Shown: piece by piece, positions 63,824 to 64,000 of the stretch
How the letters are laid out: each line of letters opens with the position of its first letter
How positions within the stretch are numbered: position 1 is the stretch's first letter
NCBI RefSeq assembly: GCF_002775205.1
Contig: NC_036457.1
Span: 4,387,650 to 4,451,649 of the forward strand
Length of the DNA stretch: 64,000 nucleotides
DNA from: Xiphophorus maculatus
Lineage: Eukaryota > Chordata > Actinopteri > Cyprinodontiformes > Poeciliidae
Direction of reading: 5' to 3'
The notes under the pieces: model-generated
Database searches by the model: none
Told to the model about the DNA's origin: nothing
Seen by the model: the letters and a program-made list of their open reading frames with translations, nothing else
Made by a program: the position numbers and the translations under genes

Positions 63824-64000
63824 TCAGGAAGTTGCTCTCAGAGTCTTCAGAAGTTTTTGAGTCGTTTCCTTCAGTGGTTCTTGGTGCAGCGCCCCCACAG
63901 GCCAGGAGGGGAACAGGTTGGTTTGACTCAGAGAACCACAGCAGCTGGAGGTGGAGCAGATGGTGGAGTTCTGGTTCAACAATTAAACCAAGTCTATCGG
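63824..64000 (+). repeat. Dispersed repeat family, copy 4 (runs off the window)
   Basis: 'aggaagttgctctcag' through 'ggttcttggtgcagcgcc', 'ccacaggccaggagg' and 'agctggaggtggagcaga' matches copy 2 closely. It lies in an intron of the Sec6-family gene. Nothing else was seen in 63600-63823. Confidence 0.75.

Overview
The window is nuclear DNA of a ray-finned (teleost) fish. Coding sequence is broken into many small exons with GT-AG introns, often 70 to 900 bp long. Intergenic DNA is AT-rich and full of CA/TG microsatellites, small DNA transposons and decayed retrotransposon pieces. The recognisable proteins are vertebrate, and there are no operons, phage genes or CRISPR arrays. Species cannot be fixed from the sequence alone. 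Family assignments rest on remembered vertebrate proteins, not on a search.

Five protein genes can be assembled exon by exon with consistent splice phases. (1) plekhg3 (+, 280-13950; 18 coding exons, 1400 aa) is a DH-PH guanine-nucleotide exchange factor for Rho GTPases. (2) inf2 (+, 20297-32648; 22 coding exons, 1141 aa) is inverted formin-2, with an N-terminal inhibitory domain, a proline-rich FH1, an FH2, a WH2/DAD-like motif and a C-terminal CVVQ prenylation box. (3) cep170b (+, 36506-51488; about 1678 aa) has an N-terminal FHA domain and a conserved C-terminal block. (4) A small LBH-domain gene (-, 56884-56026; 100 aa) lies in the opposite direction. (5) The 5' part of a Sec6/TNFAIP2/EXOC3L4-family gene (+, 59823 to beyond the window) closes the segment. 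The human counterparts of inf2, cep170b, LBHD2, TNFAIP2 and EXOC3L4 lie, as I recall, on 14q32, and PLEKHG3 lies at 14q23, so this looks like a rearranged piece of an ancestral chromosome-14-like linkage group. Several products act on actin or microtubules (Rho activation, actin assembly and severing, centrosome/microtubule binding, membrane protrusion), but I see no sign that they work as one system.

Between genes: 13951-20296 holds the plekhg3 3' UTR, an AT-rich desert, a sharp GC-rich islet at 16745-17045 (possible inf2 promoter), a 41-bp minisatellite and a hAT-type mini-transposon with a perfect 8-bp target duplication. 32912-35240 is AT-rich and nearly featureless. 35270-35720 is a CpG-rich cep170b promoter and first exon. 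51489-55840 and 56885-59822 are intergenic, with repeats.

I did not find a new biological system. The most interesting points are about gene structure: a probable U12-type AT-AC intron in cep170b, a GC-AG intron in the LBH-domain gene, an 11-nt microexon in plekhg3, the separate CAAX exon of inf2 with a read-through alternative, microsatellites abutting five splice sites, and a 1.85-kb element with 390-bp inverted arms inside the second cep170b intron.
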